Source: Rhodoferax sp.
GTDB taxonomy: Bacteria > Pseudomonadota > Gammaproteobacteria > Burkholderiales > Burkholderiaceae_C
Direction: 5' to 3'
NCBI RefSeq assembly: GCF_028714215.1
Contig: NZ_JAQTMS010000004.1
Coordinates: 1-64,000, forward strand
Length of the DNA: 64,000 bases
Shown here: positions 10,464-20,287 of the stretch, piece after piece
How the letters are laid out: each line of letters begins with the position of its first letter
Position numbering within the stretch: the first letter of the stretch is position 1
The notes under the pieces: model-generated
What the model was told of the DNA's origin: nothing
The model's input: only the letters and a program-made list of their open reading frames with translations
Database searches by the model: none
Made by a program: the position numbers and the translations under genes

Positions 10464-11330
10464 GTGAAATCTATTTATCCCCGTCTTGTCCTGTACCTCG
10501 ATCTGGTTCGCTGGAACCGGCCGGCCGGCTGGCTACTGCTGCTGTGGCCGACCTTGAGCGCACTGTGGATTGCCGCCAACGGCTTCCCGGGCTGGCATCT
10601 GCTGTCGGTATTTACATTGGGTACCATTTTGATGCGCAGTGCCGGCTGCTGCTTCAACGACGTCGCCGACCGCGAATTCGACCGGCATGTCAAACGCACG
10701 CAAGCGCGCCCGGTAACCACCGGTGCCGTGTCGGTCAAAGAGGCGCTGCTACTGGGTGCCGTGCTGGCGCTGCTGGCCTTCGCGCTGGTGCTCAGCACCA
10801 ACGCCGCAACCATTGGCTGGTCGTTCGCGGCGCTCGCCATCGCCTTGATCTACCCTTACGCCAAACGATTTTTTGCAATGCCGCAAGCGGTGTTGGGCGT
10901 GGCCTTCAGCTTTGGCATTCCGATGGCTTTTTCCGCGGTACAGGCCACGGTTCCGCTGCTGGCCTGGGTCTTGTTGCTGGGCAATCTGTTCTGGGTCCTG
11001 GCCTACGACACCGAGTACGCCATGGTGGACCGGGATGACGACCTGGCCATTGGCATGAAAACATCGGCCATCACCTTGGGCCAATGGGACGTTCCGGCGG
11101 TGATGCTCAGCTACCTTGTCTATTTGGTGGTTTGGGATGTGGCGCTCATGCCGTATGCGCAAGGCACCTGGTCTTACCTGGCATTTACGCTGGCCTTTGG
11201 GCAGGTGGCCTGGCATTACACACTGATTCGCGACCGCTCGCGCGCCGGTTGTTTCAGGGCATTTCGCCTGAACCACTGGCTCGGCTTCACCCTGTTTGCC
11301 GGTATCGCGGCGAGTTACGCCTTGAAGTGA
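10464..11330 (+). CDS. ubiA: 4-hydroxybenzoate polyprenyltransferase
   Basis: Integral membrane prenyltransferase that joins the polyprenyl chain to 4-hydroxybenzoate in ubiquinone synthesis. 288 residues, GTG start (10464) with GAGAG 7 bases before; an ATG at 10459 is out of frame. The first Asp-rich site NDVADREFD is at residues 65–73 and the second, [13 protein letters not shown], about residue 180. Eight or nine hydrophobic segments are visible. UbiC, the preceding pathway step, is encoded at 36.9 kb in this window. Confidence 0.95.
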   Translation: MKSIYPRLVLYLDLVRWNRPAGWLLLLWPTLSALWIAANGFPGWHLLSVFTLGTILMRSAGCCFNDVADREFDRHVKRTQARPVTTGAVSVKEALLLGAVLALLAFALVLSTNAATIGWSFAALAIALIYPYAKRFFAMPQAVLGVAFSFGIPMAFSAVQATVPLLAWVLLLGNLFWVLAYDTEYAMVDRDDDLAIGMKTSAITLGQWDVPAVMLSYLVYLVVWDVALMPYAQGTWSYLAFTLAFGQVAWHYTLIRDRSRAGCFRAFRLNHWLGFTLFAGIAASYALK

Positions 11331-11403
11331 AAATACCGCCCGGGTCGGCGGCTTGGGTAGGCAAGGGCAGCCGTTTTTCAACGCTGCGCCGGCACCGCGA
11401 GGA

Positions 11404-11595
11404 TCACTGCGTTGGCGCGCTGCTGGATTTTTTGGTTTTGGCCTTTTTCTTGGCTTTCGACTTGGCTTTGGCTTTACTGCCTTTCTTGGCATGTTTGACC
11501 TGGGTCGTTGTTGCAGCCGATGCCGGAGTGGAGATGACAGCCAGCGGCATGGCGATCAGGGCGGCGCTGATGAGCGCGGTAAGCAGTTTTTTCAT
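11404..11595 (-). CDS. Small exported Lys/Ala-rich protein
   Basis: 63 residues from ATG 11595 (MKKLLTALIS…). A clear signal peptide, cleavage likely after TPASA, leaves a mature part of under 40 residues built of Lys-Ala-Lys-Ser repeats (KKGSKAKAKSKAKKKAK). An upstream in-frame ATG at 11664 would hide the signal peptide, so I reject it. The mature peptide would be strongly cationic and probably unfolded. I do not recognise a family; similar low-complexity exported proteins are seen in Burkholderiales. Confidence 0.6.
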   Translation of the reverse strand: MKKLLTALISAALIAMPLAVISTPASAATTTQVKHAKKGSKAKAKSKAKKKAKTKKSSSAPTQ

Positions 11596-11703
11596 GAATC
11601 GGTCCTGTCGGTAAAGAAGAGGTGGGTCGCCGTCGCGTACTCGCGGTCGGATGACTGTGGGCACGAGCCCTTGTAACGTTTGGCAGCCACTGCCGGTTTA
11701 CTC

Positions 11704-12519
11704 TCAGGCAGCGCCAAACTCATCGCCCAGTTCCTTGGCGCGTTGGCGCGCGGCGTAAATCGCGTTGATCAACTGGGCTTGAACGTCGTCGTCTTCCAGC
11801 GACGAGAGGGCGGCATAAGTGGTGCCGCCTTTGGAGGTGACGCGCTGGCGCAAGACTTTGGGCGGCTCGCTGGCGCTGCGTGCCAGCTCACCGGCGCCAA
11901 TGAAGGTGGCCACGGTCAAGCGGTGGGCTTGCTCGCGCGTGAGGCCCATTTCGGTGCCGGCGGTGGTCATGGCCTCCATGAAATAGAACATGTAAGCCGG
12001 GCCGGACCCGGACAAGGCGGTCACCGCGTCGAGTTTCTCCTCGGCGTCCAGCCACAGAAACTCGCCGGTCGTCTGCATCACCTGGCCGACCCAGTCCTTG
12101 TCTTCGCTGCTCACCGCCGGCCGCGCGAACAGGGCGCTGATGCCTTTGCCGATCAGGGCCGGTGTATTGGGCATGGCGCGCACCACGCGCTCGGTGCCCA
12201 GCCAGCGTGCGATGCTGTCGCTGCGAATACCGGCCGCCACGCTCAGGTGCAAGGCGTTTGAGGTGTGCGGGCAAGCCAGCAGCGCGGCCTCCTTGAAGGT
12301 TTGCGGCTTGACGGCCCAGATGACCATGTCGGCCTGATCCAAAAACTTGCCGGGTTGCGCTCGGGCGTTCAGACCGTAGCTGCTTTTCAATTTCTCCCGG
12401 GCCTCGGCGAACGGTTCCACCACGTCAATCTGGCTCGCTGCAAAGCCCTGGCCGATCAAGCCGCCGATGATGGCGCGGGCCATGTTGCCGCCGCCGATGA
12501 ATGCAATACGTTTGCTCAT
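11704..12519 (-). CDS. proC: Pyrroline-5-carboxylate reductase
   Basis: Last step of proline synthesis, NAD(P)H-dependent reduction of pyrroline-5-carboxylate. 271 residues. The Rossmann start IAFIGGGNMARAIIGGL is at the N-terminus; the family signature near the C-terminus (ASEPPKVLRQRVTSKGGTTYAAL) and ALSGSGPAYMFYFMEAM are present. A good Shine-Dalgarno (AGGAGA on the minus strand) precedes ATG 12519. Confidence 0.96.
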   Translation of the reverse strand: MSKRIAFIGGGNMARAIIGGLIGQGFAASQIDVVEPFAEAREKLKSSYGLNARAQPGKFLDQADMVIWAVKPQTFKEAALLACPHTSNALHLSVAAGIRSDSIARWLGTERVVRAMPNTPALIGKGISALFARPAVSSEDKDWVGQVMQTTGEFLWLDAEEKLDAVTALSGSGPAYMFYFMEAMTTAGTEMGLTREQAHRLTVATFIGAGELARSASEPPKVLRQRVTSKGGTTYAALSSLEDDDVQAQLINAIYAARQRAKELGDEFGAA

Positions 12520-12569
12520 GAATCTCCTTGGGGATCGCCACAGGCTGTGGCGTTAAGGCGTGAGTCTAA

Positions 12570-14060
12570 TCAAAGTACCGTTTGTCTGACGGCATGCTCC
12601 CAGCGCTGCATCAATTCCCTGGCGCGCTCGGTCTCCAGTGTTGGTAAAAAGCGCCGTTCCGATCGCCACAGGGTAGCCAGTTCGTCGGTGCTCTGGTAGA
12701 CGCCGGTGGCCAGGCCCGCCAGGTAGGCGGCACCCAGCGCGGTGGTTTCGGTGACTGCCGGACGCACCACTGGAATGCCCAGCAAATCGGCCTGAAACTG
12801 CATCAGCAGATCATTGACGCAGGCGCCGCCGTCAACCCGGAGTTCGGCCACCGTGGCTTCGCCCGCCGCCACGGTGTCCCGGCTCATGGCTTGCAGCAGG
12901 GCGGCACTTTGATAGGCAATGCTTTCCAGCGCCGCGCGCGCAATGTGCGCCAGGGTGGTGCCGCGCGTCAGGCCGGTAATGGTGCCGCGGGCATCCGGCT
13001 TCCAGTACGGTGCGCCCAGTCCGGTGAAGGCGGGCACCACCATCACGCCGCCGGCGTCCGGCACACTTTCAGCCAGCGCCTGCACTTCGCTGCTGCTGGG
13101 GATGGCGCGCAAGCCGTCGCGCAGCCACTGCACCACGGCACCGCCCACAAACACGCTGCCTTCAAGGGCGAACGCGGGCTGCGCGGAAGGTTGCGCCGCG
13201 CTGGTCGTGATCAAGCCGTTGTCAGAGGTTCGGGACTGGTCCCCGGTGTGCATCAGCATGAAGCAACCCGTGCCATAAGTGTTTTTCACCATCCCGGCCT
13301 TGAAGCAGGCCTGGCCGAACAAGGCGCTTTGCTGGTCGCCCGCGACACCGCCAATGGGAATGGCATGACCCAGCAGCGTGGGGCTGACCTCGCCGTACAG
13401 GGCGCTCGATGGTTTGACGCTGGGCAGCATGTTGGACGGAATGTCCAGCGCCTGCAGCAACGCCGGGTCCCACTGGTTGTTGTGGATATTGAACAGCATG
13501 GTGCGCGACGCATTGCTCACATCGGTGGCGTGAACGGTGCCGCCGGTGAGGCGCCAGATCAGCCAGCTATCGACCGTGCCGAACAGCAGTTCGCCATCGG
13601 CCGCCTGCTGGCGGGCCCCTGGCACATGGTCCAGCAGCCATTTCAGCTTGGTGCCGGAAAAATAAGCATCCACCCGCAATCCTGTTTTGGCCTGGATCAT
13701 GTCGGCCAGGCCGCGCTGGCGCAGGGCAACGCAAGTGGGTTCGGCGCGCCGGTCCTGCCAGACGATGGCATGGTGAATCGGCAAACCTGTATGGCGGTTC
13801 CAGACCAGCGTGGTTTCACGCTGGTTGGTGATGCCCAGCGCGCGCACATCGCGGGCCTGAATGCCGGCCTTGGCCAGCGCCTGGCGCGCGGTGGCAAGCT
13901 GGGTACGCCAGATCTCCTGCGGGTCGTGCTCCACCCAGCCTGGTTGCGGGTAGATTTGCGCCAGTTCCTGCTGTGCCTGCGCCACGACATGCCCCTTGGC
14001 GTTGAACACAATGCTGCGGGAACTGGAGGTGCCCTGGTCCAGGGCAAGCAGATAAGTCAT
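12570..14060 (-). CDS. glpK: Glycerol kinase
   Basis: Phosphorylates glycerol to sn-glycerol-3-phosphate. 496 residues, normal length. FGGY-kinase start [15 protein letters not shown]; the glycerol-contact residues known from E. coli are all present: Arg-Glu in NQRETTLVW, Trp in IVWQDRRA, Tyr in [11 protein letters not shown] and Asp-Gln in [12 protein letters not shown]. The C-terminal FGGY domain includes [19 protein letters not shown]. Divergent from glpD with a 99-base shared control region holding two direct repeats. Confidence 0.97.
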   Translation of the reverse strand: MTYLLALDQGTSSSRSIVFNAKGHVVAQAQQELAQIYPQPGWVEHDPQEIWRTQLATARQALAKAGIQARDVRALGITNQRETTLVWNRHTGLPIHHAIVWQDRRAEPTCVALRQRGLADMIQAKTGLRVDAYFSGTKLKWLLDHVPGARQQAADGELLFGTVDSWLIWRLTGGTVHATDVSNASRTMLFNIHNNQWDPALLQALDIPSNMLPSVKPSSALYGEVSPTLLGHAIPIGGVAGDQQSALFGQACFKAGMVKNTYGTGCFMLMHTGDQSRTSDNGLITTSAAQPSAQPAFALEGSVFVGGAVVQWLRDGLRAIPSSSEVQALAESVPDAGGVMVVPAFTGLGAPYWKPDARGTITGLTRGTTLAHIARAALESIAYQSAALLQAMSRDTVAAGEATVAELRVDGGACVNDLLMQFQADLLGIPVVRPAVTETTALGAAYLAGLATGVYQSTDELATLWRSERRFLPTLETERARELMQRWEHAVRQTVL

Positions 14061-14106
14061 GAGCGCACCATTGAAAAGAGAAAAGGGAGACCGGCATTTT
14101 TAACCC

Positions 14107-14139
14107 AAAGTGAACACAGAACAGCCTTAAAGCGAACAA
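14107..14139. promoter_or_regulatory. Direct-repeat operator candidate between glpK and glpD (GlpR/DeoR-like)
   Basis: AAAGTGAACAC (14107–14117) and AAAGCGAACAA (14129–14139) are direct repeats 22 bases apart, two helical turns. Read on the minus strand they contain TGTTCRCTTT, resembling half-sites of DeoR-family regulators such as GlpR. No glpR gene is in the window. Confidence 0.4.
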
Positions 14140-14159
14140 TAATTGCACCCTTCAGATTT

Positions 14160-15785
14160 ATGTTCAAAGTGCCACCGATGACTACCGAAGTGCCGCCCCT
14201 GCCAACCCGCCGTGAGGATTTGATCGCTCGTCTGGCCGAGCCGCGTCAATACGATATCGCCATTGTCGGGGGTGGCGCTACCGGTCTGGGGGTTGCGCTG
14301 GATGCGGCGGCACGCGGCTTGAGCGTCGCGCTGGTGGAGTCGCACGATTTTGCCAAAGGCACATCGTCACGTGCCACCAAACTGGTGCACGGCGGCGTGC
14401 GCTATCTGGCGCAGGGCAATATTTCCCTGGTGCGCGAAGCGCTGCGCGAGCGCAGCACGCTACTGGACAATGCGCCCTATCTGGCGCAGCCGCTGGCCTT
14501 CGTCATGCCGTCCTACAAATGGTGGGAGACTCCTTTTTATGGCATTGGCCTCACCCTGTACGACGCCCTGGCGGGTCGGGCCGGCTTGGGGCATACCGAG
14601 TTTTTGAGCCGCGCGCAAACCCTGGCGCTGTTGCCAGCCGCGCAGCCGCAAGGCCTCCAAGGTGGCGTCAAGTACTGGGACGGCCAGTTCAACGATGCGC
14701 GCCTGGCGTTGGCGTTGGCGCGCACGGCGGCGGTGCGTGGCGCCCTGCTGGTGAACTATTGCCGCGCGACCGATTTGTTCTATGAAGGCGGCAAGGTCGC
14801 CGGCCTGCTGTGCGAAGACAGTCTCACCGGCCAGTCCTACCGTATCCGGTCGCGCTGCGTCGTCAACGCCACTGGGGTCTGGGTCGATGAACTGCGTCAG
14901 AAGGACGGCGCCGCCAACAGCACGGATGGCCGGCGCCCGACCAAGCCCATGGTGGCACCCAGCCAGGGTGTCCACATTGTGGTGGATCGCGAATTTCTGG
15001 GTGGCGAAAGCGCTCTGATGGTGCCCAAGACCGCCGACGGCCGGGTCCTGTTTGCGGTGCCGTGGCTGGGCAAGGTGATTCTCGGCACCACCGATACGCC
15101 GCGCCATGACCTGGCGCGCGAACCGCTGCCGTTCAAGGAAGAGATCGATTTCATCCTGACCGAGTCGGCGCGTTATCTGCGGCGTGCGCCGCGGCGCTGC
15201 GACGTCAAGAGCGTCTGGGTCGGCTTGCGTCCGCTGGTCAAACCGCAGGACGACGACGGCGATAACACCAAGGGCTTGAGTCGTGAGCACACCGTGCTGG
15301 TCAGCCGCAGCGGGCTGGTGACGGTGACCGGCGGCAAGTGGACCACTTACCGCGCCATGGCGGAGGATGTGTTGCGCCAATGTGCCGCCAAGTCGCTGAT
15401 CGAGAACAGAAGTGCTGGTGTGACCGTTCATTTGAAGTTGATCGGGGCCGATGCGGCGGGCGCGCAACCACACTCCATCAGCCAGCCGCCCGGCATTCAT
15501 TCGTATGGCAACGAACAGTCAAGGGTGATGAGTCTGCCGGGCGCGCAGACCGAGTTGTGTCCCGGCTTGACGGAAGCCATGGTCCGTTTTGCTGCCCGCC
15601 ATGAGTACGCGGTTCACGTCGAGGATGTGCTGGCGCGCCGCTCCCGCTTGTTGTTCCTGGATGCCCGCCTGGCAAGTTCCCTGGCGGCGCGGGTGGGTGA
15701 AATCCTGTTTCAGGAAACCGGGCTGGACCCGCAAGTTGCGCCTTTTACGGAACTGGCACAACACTATTTGCGCTTGCCGGAATAA
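14160..15785 (+). CDS. glpD: Aerobic glycerol-3-phosphate dehydrogenase
   Basis: FAD-dependent inner-membrane enzyme oxidising glycerol-3-phosphate to dihydroxyacetone phosphate with ubiquinone. 541 residues from ATG 14160; ATG 14178 (MTTEVPPLPTRRED) is also possible and neither has a strong ribosome site. Dinucleotide motif DIAIVGGGATGLGVALDAAARG, then TSSRATKLVHGGVRYLAQGN (typical GlpD), the G3P-binding region and TGGKWTTYRAMAEDVL. The frame is open about 1.27 kb further upstream, antisense to glpK, which I treat as a GC-driven shadow. Confidence 0.95.
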   Translation: MFKVPPMTTEVPPLPTRREDLIARLAEPRQYDIAIVGGGATGLGVALDAAARGLSVALVESHDFAKGTSSRATKLVHGGVRYLAQGNISLVREALRERSTLLDNAPYLAQPLAFVMPSYKWWETPFYGIGLTLYDALAGRAGLGHTEFLSRAQTLALLPAAQPQGLQGGVKYWDGQFNDARLALALARTAAVRGALLVNYCRATDLFYEGGKVAGLLCEDSLTGQSYRIRSRCVVNATGVWVDELRQKDGAANSTDGRRPTKPMVAPSQGVHIVVDREFLGGESALMVPKTADGRVLFAVPWLGKVILGTTDTPRHDLAREPLPFKEEIDFILTESARYLRRAPRRCDVKSVWVGLRPLVKPQDDDGDNTKGLSREHTVLVSRSGLVTVTGGKWTTYRAMAEDVLRQCAAKSLIENRSAGVTVHLKLIGADAAGAQPHSISQPPGIHSYGNEQSRVMSLPGAQTELCPGLTEAMVRFAARHEYAVHVEDVLARRSRLLFLDARLASSLAARVGEILFQETGLDPQVAPFTELAQHYLRLPE

Positions 15786-15835
15786 GAGGCGCCGAGCGGC
15801 GCCGATGGGCCGGCCCGCTGCGGGGTGTCTGGCGT

Positions 15836-16462
15836 TTACGAGAGCTTCATCACCACCATGCCAAACACGTTGGCCGCGGCGTCGGCGCGATGCGACATGT
15901 TGGAGATGTGCCGATAAACCTCGCGCCGGTAAAACAGCGCCGGCAGGTCCTGTAGCGCCAGCGGGGGCGCAAACAAGTCCTTGATCGCGGCCCGGTACAA
16001 GCGCTCGACCTGCCGCTCTTTCTTCCCCACTTCATGCGCGTGGTCGGTCGCCACACGCGGATTCTTGGCCAGCCGCGCAATCGCCAGCTGCAACTCTTGC
16101 GCCTGGCCGTAGACCAGCGCCACCATGCGCCGGATGTAGTCGTCGGCGGCAACGTTGAGAATGTTCATTTCCTCGAGGGTGGTCAGCGCGTAAGTCACCA
16201 TGCCCTGGTATTCGTGCGACAGGTTGAAGATATCCTCCCGGTCCAGCGGCGTGATAAAGGTCCGGTGCAGCTCGTCGACCAGCACCCGGCGCAGTTCGCC
16301 CGAATCATCCGCCAGTGCGTGCAGTTGCTGCACCGCGGCGTCATTGACCTGGTCCAGCGAGGCTTCCAGAAAGCCAATGCCCTTGACGGTATTGGCCGAT
16401 TGCGCCATCAGCATCGAGACAAAGCGGTTCCCGTCCTTCACACCCAAGTCGAAAATACCCAT
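15836..16462 (-). CDS. DUF47 / PhoU-like phosphate transport regulator
   Basis: 208 residues, helical, of the DUF47 family that accompanies Pit phosphate transporters: MGIFDLGVKDGNRFVSMLMAQSANTVKG, DELHRTFITPLDREDIFNLS and the end DAAANVFGMVVMKLS. DUF47 proteins resemble PhoU and are thought to modulate Pit. ATG 16462 is favoured over ATG 16465 because GGAGG is then six bases upstream. Its ATG overlaps the pit stop (TGATG), so translation is probably coupled. Confidence 0.92.
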   Translation of the reverse strand: MGIFDLGVKDGNRFVSMLMAQSANTVKGIGFLEASLDQVNDAAVQQLHALADDSGELRRVLVDELHRTFITPLDREDIFNLSHEYQGMVTYALTTLEEMNILNVAADDYIRRMVALVYGQAQELQLAIARLAKNPRVATDHAHEVGKKERQVERLYRAAIKDLFAPPLALQDLPALFYRREVYRHISNMSHRADAAANVFGMVVMKLS

Positions 16463-17466
16463 CATCCACCTCCGGTCCGCAATAGCGCCCTGGTCACCAG
16501 GTAAACGGGCAGCGCCAGCAGGGCACACACCGGCAGCGTCAACAGCCAAGCCAGCGCAATCTCGCCCAGCACGGCCCAGCGCACTTTGGAACGTCGCTCG
16601 GCCGCACCGGCGCCGGCGATCGCCATGCTCGTGACCTGGGTCGAACTGACCGGCCCGCCGACCACCGAGGCCGCCAGGATGACCATGCCGGAGGCCAGTT
16701 GCGCGCTGAAACCGTGGATCGGACGCACGCGGTACAGGCCTAGGCCCAGCGTGCGTATCAGGCGCGAGCCCCCCAGCGCCGTGCCCAGGGCCATGGCGCC
16801 GGCGCACAGCGTAATGAGCCACCAAGGGACTGTGAAGCTGGGTGTATAGCCGAGCACCAGCAGGCCCAGGGCCAGCACCCCCATGGTTTTTTGCGCGTCG
16901 TTGGCACCGTGGCTCAGGGCCAGTGCGGTGGCGGTAACGATTTGCGCGCGCGACAGCAGCAGATTTGCTTTCGGGCTGGCCGCGCGCAGCAGCCAGCGGG
17001 TGGTCAGCATGACCAGCAGCCCGGCCGCCAGGCCCAGCAGGGGTGCCAGCAGCAGCGCCGCTCCGATCTTCCACAGTCCGGCCGACTGGATCGCCCCGGG
17101 GCCTGCCTCCATCAGCGCCGCGCCCAGCATGCCGCCCAGCAAGGCATGCGAGGAACTGACGGGAATGCCCAAATACCAGGTGGCAAAGTCCCACAGGCAG
17201 GCGCTGAGCAGCGCTGTCAGCAGCACCGCGATGCCGATCGCCTGCGGACGCACCACCTCCGTGCCAATGGTGTGCGCCACCGCGACGCCCAGCAGAAAGG
17301 GTCCGGCCAGGTTGGCCAGAGCGGTCAGGGCGAGCGCGCCGCGCCCACTCATGGCGCGCGAAGCAATGATGGTGGCGACGACGTTGGCGCCGTCGTGAAA
17401 ACCGTTGAGAAAGTCGAACAGCAAGGCCAGCACGAACAGGGTCACCAGCAGAACAAAGGGCGACAT
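16462..17466 (-). CDS. pit: Low-affinity inorganic phosphate transporter, PiT family
   Basis: 334 residues with about ten membrane segments and the two inverted PiT repeats: FDFLNGFHDGANVVAT in the first half and ALSHGANDAQKTMGVLAL in the second (GANDAQ is the family signature), plus PVSSSHALLGG and GPVSSTQVTSMA. Imports phosphate, normally as a metal-phosphate complex, with protons. It starts 25 bases after the ABC permease gene on the same strand, so all five genes from 21418 down to 15836 may form one transcript. Confidence 0.95.
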   Translation of the reverse strand: MSPFVLLVTLFVLALLFDFLNGFHDGANVVATIIASRAMSGRGALALTALANLAGPFLLGVAVAHTIGTEVVRPQAIGIAVLLTALLSACLWDFATWYLGIPVSSSHALLGGMLGAALMEAGPGAIQSAGLWKIGAALLLAPLLGLAAGLLVMLTTRWLLRAASPKANLLLSRAQIVTATALALSHGANDAQKTMGVLALGLLVLGYTPSFTVPWWLITLCAGAMALGTALGGSRLIRTLGLGLYRVRPIHGFSAQLASGMVILAASVVGGPVSSTQVTSMAIAGAGAAERRSKVRWAVLGEIALAWLLTLPVCALLALPVYLVTRALLRTGGG

Positions 17467-17491
17467 GGTCAGGAGCTACGCACTGCTGGCG

Positions 17492-19171
17492 TCAGCCGAA
17501 CAAGCCGCCAACCCGGGTGCCGGCAATCCGGTTCACCACGTACAGGCTGGCCGCGCAAACAGCGATCAGGATCACGCCCAGGGCCGCCGCCTGGCTCTGC
17601 GAGCCGGCGATGTAAAAGGTGAAGATGCCGAACGGAATCATCTCCCAGCCGCCCAGTGTCAGGAAGATGGTGGCCGAGGCCTCCTGAATCGACATGATGA
17701 AGGAGAACAGCGCACCGACCAGAATGCCTTTCCAGACCAGCGGTACCGTGATGTCGCGGAAGGTGCGCAGCTTGGAGGCGCCAACGTTGGCCGCCGCCTC
17801 CTCCATTGCCGGATGCACCAGCTGCAAAGAGGAGAAGCTGCCACGCACGGTGTAGGGCAAACGCCGCACTGCCAGCACCAGCGGCAGGATGATCCACATG
17901 CCGGTCAGCGGGATGCCGATCAAAGGCAGCGGAATATTGAAGGCGCGGATGTAGGCGATGCCGATGGCCGTGCCGGGAATGGCCAGAATCAGTGTCGTCA
18001 ACGCGTCCATGGTCTTGCGCCCCGGGGCTCGGGTGCGCGCCATGATCCAGGCCATAGGCACGCCCACGATCAGGCACAGCAGCAAGGCCAGCCCGGCGTA
18101 CAGGAAGGAATTGACGATGAACTTGGGCGTATCGATGCTGACCGCCTTGAAGAACTCCAGCGTGTAGTTGACCGGGAACGGCGTCAGCGCCCAGCCGCGC
18201 CCGACCGCGGCCAACATGACGCCCGCTTGCGGAATGACACAGACCAGCATTAGCAGCGACAGTACGCCCACCGCCAGCCAGCGCTGGAACGGCCCCAGGC
18301 GGCGCCGTTCGACCTTGGAATAGGCCAGCGAGCTGTAATCCTTGATTGCCACATACTGGCGTGCCGCCAGCACGAAGACGATGGCCAGCAGCACCAGCAG
18401 GGCCGAAATCACGATCCCCATGCGGAAGATCTTGCGATCGACAAACTGCATGATGTTGAGGTAGGCCTGCGGCGCCAGCAAGTCCTGCACGCCCAGCACC
18501 AGCGGCGTGATGAAGTCGGCAAAGGTCCAGATGAACACCAGCAGCGCGCCGGAGACGTAGCCCGGCGTCGTCAGCGGCAAGGTGATGCTCCAGAAGCGTT
18601 TCCAGCCGTTTGCGCCCATGCCTTGCGCCGCTTCCTCCAGCGTCGGGTCGACCTTGGCCAGCGCGTCCAGAATGCTCAGTGTCATCATGGGGAACAGGTG
18701 CACCGTCTCCACCAGCAGGATGCCGTGCATGCCGTACATGAAATTGATCGGTTGTTGCATGCCGAACCAGTCCATCAGCAGGATGTTGACGGTGCCGGCG
18801 CGTCCCAGGATAAAGACAAAACCCAGCACTCCCACCAGCGGCGGCAGGATCATCGGTGTCATGGTCAGGTAGGAGAACAGCGTGCGGTAGGGGAAGTCGT
18901 AGCGCACGATCAGAAAAGCCACCGCGATGCCGATCACCGAAGTCGTGACAACCGCCGCCAGGCCCAACGCCATGGAGCGCCAGAACGCGCGCAAATAGAA
19001 GGAGTCGGTGAAAAAGTCCTGAAAATTGCGCAGCGTGAACTGCCCCATTTCATTGGTGACAGCGTCATAAAAAATGCGGGTCAGCGGAAACAGCACGAAC
19101 AACAGCAGGAAGGCCCAGATCAGGCCGAACCCGAATACCGACAAAGGTGCCCGCGGCAGCTTCATGATCAA
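17492..19171 (-). CDS. ABC importer permease, two permease domains fused (Fe3+/phosphonate type)
   Basis: 559 residues carrying two complete membrane domains of about six segments each. Each has an EAA loop that docks the ATPase: EEAAQGMGANGWKRFW near residue 195 and EEAAANVGASKLRTF near residue 460. Such fused permeases occur with iron(III) (FbpB) and 2-aminoethylphosphonate (PhnU/V-like) systems. The start overlaps the ATPase stop by four bases (ATGA). Substrate is not decidable from sequence alone; the neighbouring pit and glp genes favour a phosphorus compound. Confidence 0.88.
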   Translation of the reverse strand: MIMKLPRAPLSVFGFGLIWAFLLLFVLFPLTRIFYDAVTNEMGQFTLRNFQDFFTDSFYLRAFWRSMALGLAAVVTTSVIGIAVAFLIVRYDFPYRTLFSYLTMTPMILPPLVGVLGFVFILGRAGTVNILLMDWFGMQQPINFMYGMHGILLVETVHLFPMMTLSILDALAKVDPTLEEAAQGMGANGWKRFWSITLPLTTPGYVSGALLVFIWTFADFITPLVLGVQDLLAPQAYLNIMQFVDRKIFRMGIVISALLVLLAIVFVLAARQYVAIKDYSSLAYSKVERRRLGPFQRWLAVGVLSLLMLVCVIPQAGVMLAAVGRGWALTPFPVNYTLEFFKAVSIDTPKFIVNSFLYAGLALLLCLIVGVPMAWIMARTRAPGRKTMDALTTLILAIPGTAIGIAYIRAFNIPLPLIGIPLTGMWIILPLVLAVRRLPYTVRGSFSSLQLVHPAMEEAAANVGASKLRTFRDITVPLVWKGILVGALFSFIMSIQEASATIFLTLGGWEMIPFGIFTFYIAGSQSQAAALGVILIAVCAASLYVVNRIAGTRVGGLFG

Positions 19172-20250
19172 GCCGCAATCGCCACCGTGCTGGCCGCCTC
19201 GAAGCTGAGCGCCACCGGCGTGCCGGTGGGCCGCGGGTCGTGGTGCCAGGGATCGCGGATGTCCACCTTGAACAGGATGCCCTGCCCCAGATCGACGTCA
19301 TAGCGCACGGTGTGACCCAGATAGGCGGCAAAGGCGATGTGGCCCTGGACCTGGTTATGCCCGGGGGCGCTGGCGCCGTCGAGGGCGGCGTTTTCCGGAC
19401 GAATCGAAAGCACGCACGGATCGCCCGGCTGCAAGTGATGATTCATCAGCGTGCTGAATTCGCCCAGCGCGGTTTTCACGCGTAAGTAGCGTTGCGGTGA
19501 ATCCGCTGCAGGCACCGCTTCCACGCTGCCCTCGATCAGGTTGTTGATGCCGATGAAATCCGCCACGAAGCGGTTTTCCGGTCGTTCGTACAAGGCCTTG
19601 GGTGGGCCGATCTGCAACACCTTGCCCTGGTTGAAGACCACGATGCGGTCGGACAGCGTCAGCGCCTCTTCCTGGTCGTGCGTCACATAGACGGTGGTAA
19701 TGCCCAGCTCTCTTTGCAGCTTGCGGATCTCGGCGCGCACCTGGATGCGGACTTTCGCGTCCAGATTCGACAGGGGCTCATCCAGCAGCAGGATCCTGGG
19801 ATTCAGGACCAGCGCCCGCGCCAGCGCCACGCGCTGTTGCTGGCCGCCGGAGAGTTGCCCGGGATAGCGGTCGGCCAAGCCGGACAGCCTGACCTTCTCC
19901 AGCACCGCGCCAATGCGCTGGGCAATCTTGTCCTGGGGCTGCTGGCGCAGCTTGAGTCCGTAGGCCGCATTTTCGAACACCGTCATGTGCGGCCACAGCG
20001 CGTAGTTCTGGAACACCATGCCGATGCCGCGCTCATGCGGCGGCAAATCGTTGACCAGCCGGTCGTCAAACAGCACCTGACCGCCGTCCGGCGCATTGAA
20101 TCCGGCAATCAGGCGCAACAGTGTCGTCTTGCCGCAGCCCGAGGGGCCCAGGAGTGTGAACAACTCACCCTCCTCGATCGAGAAGCTGACGTGGCTCACG
20201 ACCTCCTGCTTGCCAAAACTCTTGCACAGATCCTGCACCGTGATGCGCAT
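19168..20250 (-). CDS. ABC importer ATP-binding protein (FbpC/PotA-like)
   Basis: 360 residues: Walker A GPSGCGKTTLLR, Q-loop VFQNYALWPHM, signature LSGGQQQRVALARAL, Walker [13 protein letters not shown], switch His in YVTHDQEEA, then a C-terminal TOBE-type regulatory domain (about 235–360). It energises the fused permease encoded directly downstream with a 4-base overlap. Confidence 0.93.
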   Translation of the reverse strand: MRITVQDLCKSFGKQEVVSHVSFSIEEGELFTLLGPSGCGKTTLLRLIAGFNAPDGGQVLFDDRLVNDLPPHERGIGMVFQNYALWPHMTVFENAAYGLKLRQQPQDKIAQRIGAVLEKVRLSGLADRYPGQLSGGQQQRVALARALVLNPRILLLDEPLSNLDAKVRIQVRAEIRKLQRELGITTVYVTHDQEEALTLSDRIVVFNQGKVLQIGPPKALYERPENRFVADFIGINNLIEGSVEAVPAADSPQRYLRVKTALGEFSTLMNHHLQPGDPCVLSIRPENAALDGASAPGHNQVQGHIAFAAYLGHTVRYDVDLGQGILFKVDIRDPWHHDPRPTGTPVALSFEAASTVAIAA

Positions 20251-20287
20251 GCCTTACTCCCGTGCCTCCTTGCTGGCGCCGCGGACA

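Noticed and set aside
12891..14159. Long plus-strand frame running through the antisense of glpK into glpD
   Set aside because: Composition matches a high-GC shadow of glpK; homology to GlpD starts only at about 14160.
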